Source of the DNA: Desulfobacteraceae bacterium
Lineage (GTDB): Bacteria > Desulfobacterota > Desulfobacteria > Desulfobacterales > UBA11574
Length of the DNA: 10,510 bases
Direction: 5' to 3'
Assembly (NCBI GenBank): GCA_030671225.1
Contig: DAOVAE010000019.1
Coordinates: 1-10,510, forward strand
A program made the translations under genes and the position numbers. The notes under the pieces were generated by a model. That model saw only the letters and a program-made list of their open reading frames with translations. It had not been told where the DNA came from and did not search any database. Below are positions 1 through 6,226 of this stretch, one piece after another (the stretch's first letter is position 1; each line of letters begins with the position of its first letter).

Positions 1-168
1 CCCTCCCACCCCAGCAGATCGCCGCGTAGACAACTCGATTATATTTTTCATAGCCCGGAAATTCACGTAACTCGTTTTCAGATACCACAAGTTACATTCT
101 CTGACCATGCGCCACTGGTCTGTGATTTTGACGTAGTCACAGCATCCCAATTTGACCACCATAGATGA
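1..168 (+). CDS. Endonuclease/exonuclease/phosphatase-fold protein, C-terminal fragment
   Basis: This is the last 55 codons of a gene that enters from the left edge in frame 1 and stops at TGA 166-168. The peptide contains LDYIF (residues 12-16 of the fragment) and SDHAPLVCDFDV (34-45). In the endonuclease/exonuclease/phosphatase (DNase I-like) superfamily, the C-terminus typically has an (L/I)DYIF strand followed by a catalytic Ser-Asp-His (SDH-P-L/V) motif, and both are present at the expected spacing of about 20 residues. The reaction cannot be assigned from the tail alone: family members cut DNA (ExoIII-like), or hydrolyse phosphodiesters and phosphomonoesters. It is the only plus-strand gene in the window and is convergent with the hydrolase gene ending at 438. 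The antisense frame over 1-162 is also open, but it lacks any recognisable motif. Confidence 0.72.
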   Translation, partial: PSHPSRSPRRQLDYIFHSPEIHVTRFQIPQVTFSDHAPLVCDFDVVTASQFDHHR

Positions 169-205
169 TCGACATGATAATGAAAAAGAAGATATCAAAA
201 CATCA

Positions 206-349
206 TGAGACCTTTGCAAAACGCCCCCTTTTTCCCAATTCCGGCGTCAGGCTCAAATTTTAATCCTCAAAATACTCAATGTATTCCTGTGGTTAAAATT
301 TTCGCCTTTCTTGGCCTTGAACAAAATTGAACATTTTGCAAAGGTCTCA
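206..349. mobile_element. MITE-like non-autonomous element, copy 1 (144 bp)
   Basis: The ends are inverted copies of TGAGACCTTTGCAAAA (206-221 and 334-349). The element is flanked by the 3-bp direct repeat TCA (203-205 and 350-352), as expected of a target-site duplication. The interior carries no ORF. It folds symmetrically: AAATTTTAA at 255-263 pairs with 293-301, and AATAC at 271-275 pairs with 281-285 around a 5-base loop centred on the element midpoint. A second copy at 5349-5492 differs at only three positions (233, 313 and 333 here). It lies between the convergent gene tail at 1-168 and the hydrolase gene ending at 438. The parent transposase is not in the window; the 3-bp duplication would fit some IS5-group elements, but that is a guess. 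Confidence 0.85.
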
Positions 350-437
350 TCAGTAGAGTTCTACCAGATGCGGATGTGTTGTGAGATTGTTGATATTTAA
401 GGAACAAAAAGCTTCCTTTACCAAGTCATAAATATCC

Positions 438-1064
438 CTAAAATTGACCCACAAAGGGATTGAAGCGCTTTTCCTTGCCGATGCTTGTTTCCGGGCCATG
501 CCCTGAAAACACCCTTATATCATCGTCCATCTTGAAAAGTTTTGTCTTGATGCTCGATATAAGGGTGTTAAAATCTCCCCCGGGGAAATCTGTTCGTCCG
601 ATTGAGCCTGCAAAAAGTGTGTCTCCAACAAAAACAATCCCGTCGGTATATAGTGAAATTCCGCCCGGTGTATGCCCCGGAGTATGAATAACCTTTAATG
701 TAATGTTTCCAAAAGAGACACTGTCACCTTCTTCAATGGTTTGATCACATGGCGGTGAGTTCTCTACTGAAATACCAAAAAAGGCTGCATTGGATGAAAG
801 ATTGTCCAGCATAGCAGCATCAAGCGGATGGATCAGGATATCTGCGCCGGTTGCATCCTTCATTTTTCCGTTTGCACTCACATGGTCAAAATGGCCGTGT
901 GTATTGATTATATATTTTACCTTCAAACTGGAATCTGCGATAGAAAGCAGAATTCTGTCGGCATCGCCCCCGGGATCGATGACAACAGCTTCTTTTGTTT
1001 TTGCACATCCGAAAATGAAACAGTTTGACATAAGCGGTCCAACAACAAGCTCTTTAATAATCAA
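438..1064 (-). CDS. Metallo-beta-lactamase-fold hydrolase (glyoxalase II / YcbL type)
   Basis: This 208-residue protein has the complete metal-binding set of the metallo-beta-lactamase fold. THGHFDH supplies His56, His58, Asp60 and His61; HTPGHTPG supplies His131; VGDTLF supplies Asp148; and SGHGPETS near the C-terminus supplies His189. Small single-domain proteins of this pattern include the type II glyoxalase GloC/YcbL, which hydrolyses S-lactoylglutathione or related thioesters, as well as relatives of unknown substrate. The protein is probably cytoplasmic, since no signal peptide is seen. Translation starts at TTG (1062-1064): a strong ribosome binding site AAGGAGG lies 5 bases upstream, and the next in-frame ATG is well inside the fold. 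It is the last gene of the minus-strand series, 24 bp after the 87-residue gene. Substrate assignment is inference; the fold is secure. Confidence 0.9.
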   Translation of the reverse strand: MIIKELVVGPLMSNCFIFGCAKTKEAVVIDPGGDADRILLSIADSSLKVKYIINTHGHFDHVSANGKMKDATGADILIHPLDAAMLDNLSSNAAFFGISVENSPPCDQTIEEGDSVSFGNITLKVIHTPGHTPGGISLYTDGIVFVGDTLFAGSIGRTDFPGGDFNTLISSIKTKLFKMDDDIRVFSGHGPETSIGKEKRFNPFVGQF

Positions 1065-1088
1065 TACAGCCTCCTTAGCCCGGATATT

Positions 1089-1352
1089 TCACGAACTCCT
1101 CTTTTTAGCCTGTTCAATAAGCTCAACAAGACTTGCCATTTTCGGCTTCGGCTTTGTATTAACAAGCTTGTTAAACTTATCCTTCGGCAAGTATTTATTT
1201 AAATAATCAACCACATCAAAGCATTCCCACCAGCAGTCAAAAATCTTCCAGCAAGCGGAACTGTCATCACTGCTTGTTCTGCAGTAGTAAAATGAAACAT
1301 CTCCGCCCAGTCTGGGGCATCTTCGCTCAAGGCGATCTTTGCTTTTGTCCAT
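1089..1352 (-). CDS. Small cysteine-rich protein of unknown function
   Basis: This is an 87-residue protein with no function I can name. Its N-terminal half holds five cysteines (Cys12, 24, 34, 40 and 44) within a run of aromatic residues: RCPRLGG, FYYC and CWKIFDCWWECFDVVDYL. That looks like a small metal-binding or disulfide-type knuckle rather than a classical CxxC zinc ribbon. The C-terminal half is lysine-rich (TKPKPK) and ends in a predicted helix, ASLVELIEQAKKRSS. No signal peptide or membrane segment is seen. The ATG lies 3 bp beyond the trpB-like stop, with only a weak ribosome binding site, so translational coupling is likely. The overall pattern is familiar to me from short conserved hypothetical proteins of Deltaproteobacteria, but that is memory and was not searched. 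It is likely a real gene, given tight packing and its non-random cysteine and aromatic pattern. Confidence 0.75.
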   Translation of the reverse strand: MDKSKDRLERRCPRLGGDVSFYYCRTSSDDSSACWKIFDCWWECFDVVDYLNKYLPKDKFNKLVNTKPKPKMASLVELIEQAKKRSS

Positions 1353-1355
1353 TTA

Positions 1356-2732
1356 TTAACGGCTTTTTAGCAACTGTGGCTTGGGATGATCTTGAAATAC
1401 CTTTTCCGAGGCCAGCATCTCTTCATCGGTCAATACAAAATCATATAGCTCACCGGCAAAATACTTGTCGTAAGCTGCAAGGTCGATAAGACCGTGACCG
1501 CTCCAGTTGAAAAGGATAACTTTTTCTTTTCCTTCTTCTTTTGCTTTTTTGGCCTCTTCAATTACACCTGCAATGGCGTGATTTGTTTCCGGGGCGGATA
1601 TAAATCCTTCAGTCTTTGCAAAAGCAACACCGGCCTTGTATGCTTCAAGCTGGGTGACAGATCTTGCTTCAATAATCCCTTCGGTTACGAGCTGACTCAC
1701 CGCGGGAGACATCCCATGGTACCGGAGTCCGCCGGCATGAATTGGCGGCGGCACAAACGCATGGCCTAAACTGTACATGGGAAGAAGCGGGGTATATCTT
1801 GCCGTATCCCCATGATCATAGACAAACGGGGCTTTTGTCATTGTAGGGCAGGCGGCCGGTTCATAAGGATAAATATCGATTTCTTTACCGTTTATTTTGT
1901 CATATACAAACGGGAAAGCAAGGCCTGCAAAGTTGCTTCCGCCTCCGGCGCATGCGATCACGACATCGGGGTACTCCCCAATTTTCTCCAACTGCTTTTT
2001 GGCCTCAAGACCGATAATTGTCTGGTGTAGTAAAACGTGATTTAGAACGCTTCCCAATGAATAGCGTGTTTTACCGGTTTTATCGCTGACCGCCGCTTCA
2101 ATGGCTTCACTTATAGATATACCAAGGCTTCCCGGAGTGTCTGGATCCTTTTCCAGGGCAGCACGACCGGCATTGGTCTCTGTACTGGGGCTAGGAATGC
2201 ATTTTGCGCCCCAGGCTTCCATCATAGATTTGCGATAAGGCTTTTGATCAAAACTGACTCTGACCATAAAAACCTTACACTCAATTCCAAACTGGGAGCA
2301 GGCAAAAGCCAGAGCACTTCCCCATTGGCCTGCACCGGTTTCTGTAGTTATTTTTTCAATTCCGAAAATTTTGTTGTAGTATGCCTGAGGGACAGCGGTG
2401 TTGGGCTTGTGGCTTCCGGGAGGGCTTACACCTTCATTTTTTAGGTAGATCCTTGCAGGTGTATCAAGGTATTTTTCAAGGGAGAGAGCTCTGATCAGAG
2501 GGGATGGCCGCCATATATTTAGAACTTGTAGAACCTCATCCGGTATATCGATCCATCTTTCGGGACTTACCTCTTGTTCTATCAGGTTCATGGGAAAGAC
2601 CGGGGCAAGGTCATCAGGACCAACCGGTTGCCCATCAGGCCCTAAGGGTGGGTTCATTTTGATATCGGCGAGTATATTGTACCATTGTCGCGGCATTTCA
2701 GCTTCTGATAAAAAAACCTTTTTGATCTGCAT
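1356..2732 (-). CDS. trpB: TrpB2-type tryptophan synthase beta chain (PLP enzyme)
   Basis: This 458-residue fold-type II PLP enzyme makes tryptophan from indole and serine. The PLP lysine is Lys109 in [10 protein letters not shown]. The catalytic glutamate lies in [11 protein letters not shown] (Glu131 region), and the phosphate-binding loop is CAGGGSN (261-267). The protein is longer than the roughly 400-residue TrpB1 of canonical trp operons. Its N-terminal extension ([22 protein letters not shown]) is characteristic of the TrpB2 branch, which usually works without a TrpA partner. No trpA or other trp gene is adjacent, consistent with a stand-alone indole-salvage role, though other beta-replacement activity is possible. 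The start ATG follows AAAGGAGG by 5 bases, 16 bp after nusB. The reading frame is intact throughout. Confidence 0.95.
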   Translation of the reverse strand: MQIKKVFLSEAEMPRQWYNILADIKMNPPLGPDGQPVGPDDLAPVFPMNLIEQEVSPERWIDIPDEVLQVLNIWRPSPLIRALSLEKYLDTPARIYLKNEGVSPPGSHKPNTAVPQAYYNKIFGIEKITTETGAGQWGSALAFACSQFGIECKVFMVRVSFDQKPYRKSMMEAWGAKCIPSPSTETNAGRAALEKDPDTPGSLGISISEAIEAAVSDKTGKTRYSLGSVLNHVLLHQTIIGLEAKKQLEKIGEYPDVVIACAGGGSNFAGLAFPFVYDKINGKEIDIYPYEPAACPTMTKAPFVYDHGDTARYTPLLPMYSLGHAFVPPPIHAGGLRYHGMSPAVSQLVTEGIIEARSVTQLEAYKAGVAFAKTEGFISAPETNHAIAGVIEEAKKAKEEGKEKVILFNWSGHGLIDLAAYDKYFAGELYDFVLTDEEMLASEKVFQDHPKPQLLKSR

Positions 2733-2748
2733 TTCATCCTCCTTTGGG

Positions 2749-3201
2749 TTAGTCTTCTTTATTTGTTTGAATATTGTCCCTCATATTAATCTCTTCTTTA
2801 TCAAGTGCCATGCGGATGCTATCGAGAATTCCATTGATAAAGGCGCCTGATTCTCGGGTGCCGAATTTCTTTCCTATGTCAATGGCCTCGTTGATGGAAA
2901 CTTTTGATGGGATATCATGACAGTAAAGCAGTTCATATACTGCAACTCTCATTATGTTTCTGTCCACGCAGGACATGCGGCTGAGTTTCCAGTTGTCGGA
3001 AAAGCGTTCAAGGATCGAATCAATTTCAGCCTTACCTTGTATAACGCCTTTTACAATCTTGAGAAAGAAGGGAAGCACTTTTCTTGATGGAGCAAAATTG
3101 TTGCAAAAGCGTTCCAGCATCTCATTTGAGTCATTCTGACTCATATCCATATAAAAGAGCGCCTGCATGGCAAGTTCCCGTGACTTGCGACGGTTTCCCA
3201 T
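2749..3201 (-). CDS. nusB: Transcription antitermination factor NusB
   Basis: This 150-residue protein is NusB, the all-helical RNA-binding partner of NusE (S10). It binds boxA RNA and supports processive antitermination of rRNA operons. The arginine-rich start ([19 protein letters not shown]) is the conserved first helix that contacts boxA. The C-terminal signature [29 protein letters not shown] is strongly conserved in the family. Length is normal, with a short polar tail (NIQTNKED). The ATG lies 2 bp past the ribH stop, with an AGG seven bases upstream inside the ribH end. A ribH-nusB pair is a very common bacterial arrangement, which supports both calls and suggests co-translation. Confidence 0.96.
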   Translation of the reverse strand: MGNRRKSRELAMQALFYMDMSQNDSNEMLERFCNNFAPSRKVLPFFLKIVKGVIQGKAEIDSILERFSDNWKLSRMSCVDRNIMRVAVYELLYCHDIPSKVSINEAIDIGKKFGTRESGAFINGILDSIRMALDKEEINMRDNIQTNKED

Positions 3202-3203
3202 GG

Positions 3204-3677
3204 TTATGCCTGATCGACAACCTCAATCAAGTTTGCCATTTCAATAGCTGTTATTGCAGCACTCCATCCTTTATTACCGGCTTTTGTTCCGGCACGTTCT
3301 ATGGCCTGTTCGATAGTGTCGGTTGTTACAATACCAAAGATGACCGGAATTCCAGCATCGAGACTGACCATGGCGACCCCTTTGGATACTTCGGCGCATA
3401 CATAATCAAAATGAGGTGTTGCCCCTCGGATTACGGCACCCAGACAGATAACGGCATGATATCGATCTGTCGCCGCCATTTTTTTTGCCATCAACGGTAT
3501 TTCAAATGCACCCGGGACCTTCACGATATCGATATCTTCGTCTTTAGCGCCGGAACGTAATAGTCCATCAACGGCACCCTCTTTAAGCCTGTCGGTGATA
3601 AAATCGTTAAAACGGCTTACCACAAGTGCAAATTTTTTGCCCTCTGCCAGAAGGTTAGCTTCAATAATTTTTGGCAT
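3204..3677 (-). CDS. ribH: 6,7-dimethyl-8-ribityllumazine synthase
   Basis: This 157-residue lumazine synthase condenses 5-amino-6-ribitylamino-uracil with 3,4-dihydroxy-2-butanone 4-phosphate, the penultimate step of riboflavin synthesis. Visible active-site motifs are VVSRFN (Phe23 stacks on the pyrimidine), VPGAFEIP (54-61), [14 protein letters not shown] with the catalytic His89, and [20 protein letters not shown] near the C-terminus. Family members assemble into pentamers or 60-mers, often encapsulating riboflavin synthase. The start is well fixed by GGGAGGA about 6 bases before the ATG. It is separated from the upstream ribBA by 298 bp of repeat-rich sequence, so it may have its own promoter. 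It runs straight into nusB with a 2-bp gap. Confidence 0.97.
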   Translation of the reverse strand: MPKIIEANLLAEGKKFALVVSRFNDFITDRLKEGAVDGLLRSGAKDEDIDIVKVPGAFEIPLMAKKMAATDRYHAVICLGAVIRGATPHFDYVCAEVSKGVAMVSLDAGIPVIFGIVTTDTIEQAIERAGTKAGNKGWSAAITAIEMANLIEVVDQA

Positions 3678-3798
3678 TTTAATTCCTCCCGGTTTAAGTA
3701 AATAAAATCATCATTGTAGTCACTTTTCCGGCTTGACCGGGTTGTTACCTCAATTATGAATCCTGTGTATTTTGTGGCAAAAAATCAATACACAAGCA

Positions 3799-3955
3799 CC
3801 AAATATCAAATAAATTCCAAATTCCAATGACCAAATATCAAATAAATCCCAAATCTCAAGCATCAAACTACAAACAACATGCCAAAAGCAGGAAAGAATC
3901 ACAAAATCCAATATTCAATGATCAAAACGGTTTGTTATTTGGAATTTGTTATTTG
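3799..3955. repeat. AT-rich direct and inverted repeat cluster in the ribBA-ribH gap
   Basis: The 298-bp gap between ribBA and ribH holds no gene. A 24-base unit starting CCAAATATCAAATAAAT occurs at 3799-3822 and again at 3831-3854 with one mismatch, giving a 32-bp period. A partly complementary segment, ATTTGGAATTTGTTATTTG, lies at 3937-3955 and could pair with either unit (with a small bulge) to form a long AT-rich stem. The plus strand of the segment is strikingly poor in G. The sequence type resembles degenerate 'caaat/ccaaat' intergenic repeats that I recall from genomes of anaerobic environmental bacteria, but this was not searched. No protein-coding capacity is seen. Confidence 0.75.
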
Positions 3956-3961
3956 TTTTTT

Positions 3962-3980
3962 CCGGTTTATCCGGGTTAGG
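3962..3980 (+). repeat. Short CCGG-type border motif (copy at ribBA end)
   Basis: CCGGTTTATCCGGGTTAGG overlaps the ribBA stop codon and can form a small CCGG/CCGG stem. It matches the motif at 6203-6221 (between ribD and ribE) at 17 of 19 positions. A weaker relative, CCGGCTTGACCGGGTTG, lies at 3728-3744 upstream of ribH. The A-tract that follows it on the transcribed strand argues against a terminator. Confidence 0.5.
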
Positions 3981-5190
3981 GTATTGTATCAATATTTAAT
4001 AGATGCCCCATCTTAAGTTTCTTGCACTCTAGATACCCAACATTATATTTATTAGGTTCTATTTCAATCTCTACCTGCTCAACAACACTGAGTCCATATC
4101 CTTCAAGGCCGACCATTTTCTTGGGATTGTTTGTAAGAAGCTTCATCTTTTTAACCCCCAGGTCCACCAGAATCTGGGCACCGATGCCGTAATTCCTCAT
4201 ATCAGATTTGAATCCCAGTTCTTCGTTGGCCTCAACCGTGTCAAGACCCTGGTCCTGGAGTGCATAGGCTTTCAATTTGTTAACAAGACCGATGCCTCTC
4301 CCCTCCTGACGGATATAAAGCAATATCCCGGAGCCTTCCTTGTCGATCATTTTCATCGCCTTATACAGTTGTTCTCCGCAGTCGCAGCGGAGTGAACCGA
4401 AAATATCTCCTGTAAGACATTCCGAATGAACCCGAACAAGGACAGGTTTGTCCGAATCGACCTCACCCTTAACCATGGCAATGTGAAGTAAATCATCCAC
4501 CTGATTTTCATACACGATGGAATTAAATTTACCGGCATGTGAAGTGGGGATAACGGTTTCCGCGGCCTTTTTCACAAATGATTCGGTACGCATACGATAT
4601 TCAATGAGATCAGCGATGGTACATATACCTATATTATGTTTTTTGCTGAAATTCTCAAGTGCGGGCATTCTGGCCATGGTTCCATCTTCATCCATGATTT
4701 CACAAATTACACCAGCAGGCTTTAATCCGGCAAGACGTGATAGATCTATAGATCCTTCTGTCTGGCCGGCACGTACCATAACTCCGCCATCTTTGCCCTT
4801 CAAGGGAAATACATGCCCCGGTCGGACCAGATCACTCGGTTTGGCATTGTCTGTTACAGCTGTAAGGATTGTTGTGGCACGGTCCGCAGCAGAGATACCG
4901 GTTGTTACGCCGCATCGAGCTTCAATGGACACGGTAAAACCGGTTTGAAACTGGGATGTATTGTTATCGACCATAAGTGGGAGATTAAGGGAATCTATCT
5001 TTTTTCCTGTCATGGAAAGGCAGACAAGTCCTCGACCGTACTTTGTCATGAAATTAATGGCTTCAGGTGTAACTGCTTCAGCAGCCATGGTAAGGTCACC
5101 CTCATTTTCACGGTCCTCATCATCAACGAGAATGACCATACGTCCTGCTCTTATTTCTTTAGTAGCATCTTCAATGGTTATAAGTGGCAT
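3976..5190 (-). CDS. ribBA: Bifunctional DHBP synthase / GTP cyclohydrolase II
   Basis: This 404-residue fusion provides both entry reactions of riboflavin synthesis. Residues 1 to about 200 are 3,4-dihydroxy-2-butanone 4-phosphate synthase, acting on ribulose 5-phosphate, with the acidic metal-binding loop [11 protein letters not shown] (23-33), RPGHVFPL (123-130) and the TEGSIDL stretch (144-150). Residues from about 205 are GTP cyclohydrolase II. Its zinc ligands are Cys258 (HSEC), Cys269 and Cys271 (RCDCGEQ), and its catalytic arginine region is RQEGRGIGL (294-302). All key residues of both halves are present, so both activities should be retained. The ATG at 5188-5190 is the only reasonable start, because an in-frame TAG lies two codons upstream. 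The nearest strong ribosome binding site, AGGAG, is unusually far away (13 bases). No FMN riboswitch was recognised upstream. Confidence 0.97.
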   Translation of the reverse strand: MPLITIEDATKEIRAGRMVILVDDEDRENEGDLTMAAEAVTPEAINFMTKYGRGLVCLSMTGKKIDSLNLPLMVDNNTSQFQTGFTVSIEARCGVTTGISAADRATTILTAVTDNAKPSDLVRPGHVFPLKGKDGGVMVRAGQTEGSIDLSRLAGLKPAGVICEIMDEDGTMARMPALENFSKKHNIGICTIADLIEYRMRTESFVKKAAETVIPTSHAGKFNSIVYENQVDDLLHIAMVKGEVDSDKPVLVRVHSECLTGDIFGSLRCDCGEQLYKAMKMIDKEGSGILLYIRQEGRGIGLVNKLKAYALQDQGLDTVEANEELGFKSDMRNYGIGAQILVDLGVKKMKLLTNNPKKMVGLEGYGLSVVEQVEIEIEPNKYNVGYLECKKLKMGHLLNIDTIP

Positions 5191-5280
5191 TATTAACTAT
5201 TGTCTCCTGTATATTTCCTTTATCATCAAGATATTGATAGTTTTGCAAAAAGTCAAAAAAACGACTTTTTCAAATATTTT

Positions 5281-5349
5281 AGGTTTTAGGTTTTAAGTGT
5301 CTGTTAAAACGATAAGAGATAGCAACCTAACACTTAAAACGTAAAACCT
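5281..5349. repeat. Inverted repeat with 20-bp arms between ribE and ribBA
   Basis: The arm at 5281-5300 (AGGTTTTAGGTTTTAAGTGT) is complementary to 5330-5349 at 19 of 20 positions, with a 29-base loop. Read on the minus strand it lies downstream of ribE, so it could be a 3'-end stem. It is A/T-rich and has no clean T-tract, so it is not a convincing intrinsic terminator. The second mobile element begins exactly at its outer edge. Between this repeat and the ribBA start there is also a small 8-bp stem (5247-5254 with 5263-5270). Otherwise the 310-bp ribE-ribBA gap holds only the mobile element. Confidence 0.7.
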
Positions 5350-5492
5350 GAGACCTTTGCAAAACGCCCCCTTTTGCCCAATTCCGGCGTCAGGCTCAAA
5401 TTTTAATCCTCAAAATACTCAATGTATTCCTGTGGTTAAAATTTTCGCCTTTCTTAGCCTTGAACAAAATTGAACGTTTTGCAAAGGTCTCA
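5349..5492. mobile_element. MITE-like non-autonomous element, copy 2 (144 bp)
   Basis: This is the second copy of the element at 206-349, in the same orientation and of the same length. It differs only at 5376 (G for T), 5456 (A for G) and 5476 (G for A). Because of the last change its terminal repeats are longer: TGAGACCTTTGCAAAACG at 5349-5366 is perfectly complementary to 5475-5492 (18 bp). The flanking direct repeat ACC (5346-5348 and 5493-5495) differs from the TCA beside copy 1, showing two independent insertions rather than one duplicated segment. It lies 8 bp beyond the ribE stop codon, inside the riboflavin cluster, so any transcript running from ribE into ribBA carries its palindrome as a long imperfect RNA hairpin. 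Confidence 0.87.
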
Positions 5493-5500
5493 ACCTGTAA

Positions 5501-6163
5501 TTAAAGGAAGCCGGTTTTGGCCAGAAATTGCATATCTACAGACTGCCCGGCTTCTTTTTCTCTATCACTATATTGCATTTTATTAACAAAACGTTCAACA
5601 TACTTTCCAATCATGTCTGTTTCAATGTTTACAGGATTCCCGACTTTGCTAAACCCCATGGTTGTCAATTTTGCAGTATGCGGAATTATACTTACGTCAA
5701 AACTGTCGCGACCACAGTTGTTGATGGTAAGACTGATGCCGTCCACTGCAACCGAACCTTTTTTTACCATGTAACGCGAAAGAGATTCAGGTACTCCGAT
5801 AGTGAAAATGACAGCATTTCCTGTGTTTTGTTTCCATTTTACGGTTCCTATGCCATCGATATGCCCTGAAACAAGGTGACCGTCTATGCGGCCGGAAAGG
5901 CGAAGGGCACGCTCAAGGTTCACACGATCTCCTATCTTTGCCCTTAAAAAGGTTGTTCTTGCAAAAGTTTCAGGCGAAACATCTACTTGAAAGCGTTTGC
6001 CGTCAATCATAATCACTGTCAGGCAGACGCCGCTAACTGAAATACTGTCTCCGATCTTGGTCTGATCAAGAACGAAGTCGGCATCAAAGGTCAAACATTT
6101 TTCCCGGCCTGCGGGCCGTATTTCAATAATGGTGCCTAAACCTTCTATGATTCCTGTAAACAT
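5501..6163 (-). CDS. ribE: Riboflavin synthase alpha chain
   Basis: This 220-residue enzyme dismutates two 6,7-dimethyl-8-ribityllumazine molecules to riboflavin and the pyrimidine precursor. It has the family's tandem lumazine-binding barrels. Barrel 1 (residues 1 to about 97) starts with the hallmark MFTGIIEGLG and includes SVSGVCLTV (42-50). Barrel 2 (about 98-190) starts LVSGHIDGIG and includes SVAVDGISLTIN (137-148), the internal repeat of the first motif. A C-terminal helix that holds the trimer together follows. Length is typical. The ATG is fixed by the universal MFTG start, although the ribosome binding site is weak (only an AGG two bases from the ATG). It lies 63 bp after ribD. A mobile element is inserted just after the stop codon. 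Confidence 0.97.
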   Translation of the reverse strand: MFTGIIEGLGTIIEIRPAGREKCLTFDADFVLDQTKIGDSISVSGVCLTVIMIDGKRFQVDVSPETFARTTFLRAKIGDRVNLERALRLSGRIDGHLVSGHIDGIGTVKWKQNTGNAVIFTIGVPESLSRYMVKKGSVAVDGISLTINNCGRDSFDVSIIPHTAKLTTMGFSKVGNPVNIETDMIGKYVERFVNKMQYSDREKEAGQSVDMQFLAKTGFL

Positions 6164-6202
6164 CGCCTATACTTTGTTAAGTTGCAAACTTTAATCACTT
6201 CG

Positions 6203-6221
6203 CCGGTTTATTCGGCTTAGG
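6203..6221 (+). repeat. Short CCGG-type border motif (copy in ribD-ribE gap)
   Basis: CCGGTTTATTCGGCTTAGG fills part of the 63-bp gap between ribD and ribE and is 17/19 identical to the copy at 3962-3980. With the preceding G it gives a GCCG/CGGC stem with a 7-base loop. No T-tract follows on the transcribed minus strand. Its role is unknown. Confidence 0.5.
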
Positions 6222-6226
6222 TTAGA

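Noticed and set aside
1..162. Open minus-strand frame of 54 codons starting MVVKLGCCDYVK
   Set aside because: It overlaps the plus-strand tail with clear family motifs, has no ribosome binding site and shows no recognisable domain.
399..418. AAGGAA/TTCCTT stem downstream of the hydrolase gene as a terminator
   Set aside because: Only six base pairs with two G:C pairs, an 8-base loop and no T-tract after it on the minus strand.
3799..3955. CRISPR array
   Set aside because: Only two units, the 8-bp gap between them is far too short for a spacer, and no cas genes are present.
5247..5270. 8-bp stem AAAAAGTC/GACTTTTT upstream of ribBA as a bidirectional terminator
   Set aside because: Mostly A:U pairs and an A-rich loop; stability too low to claim termination.
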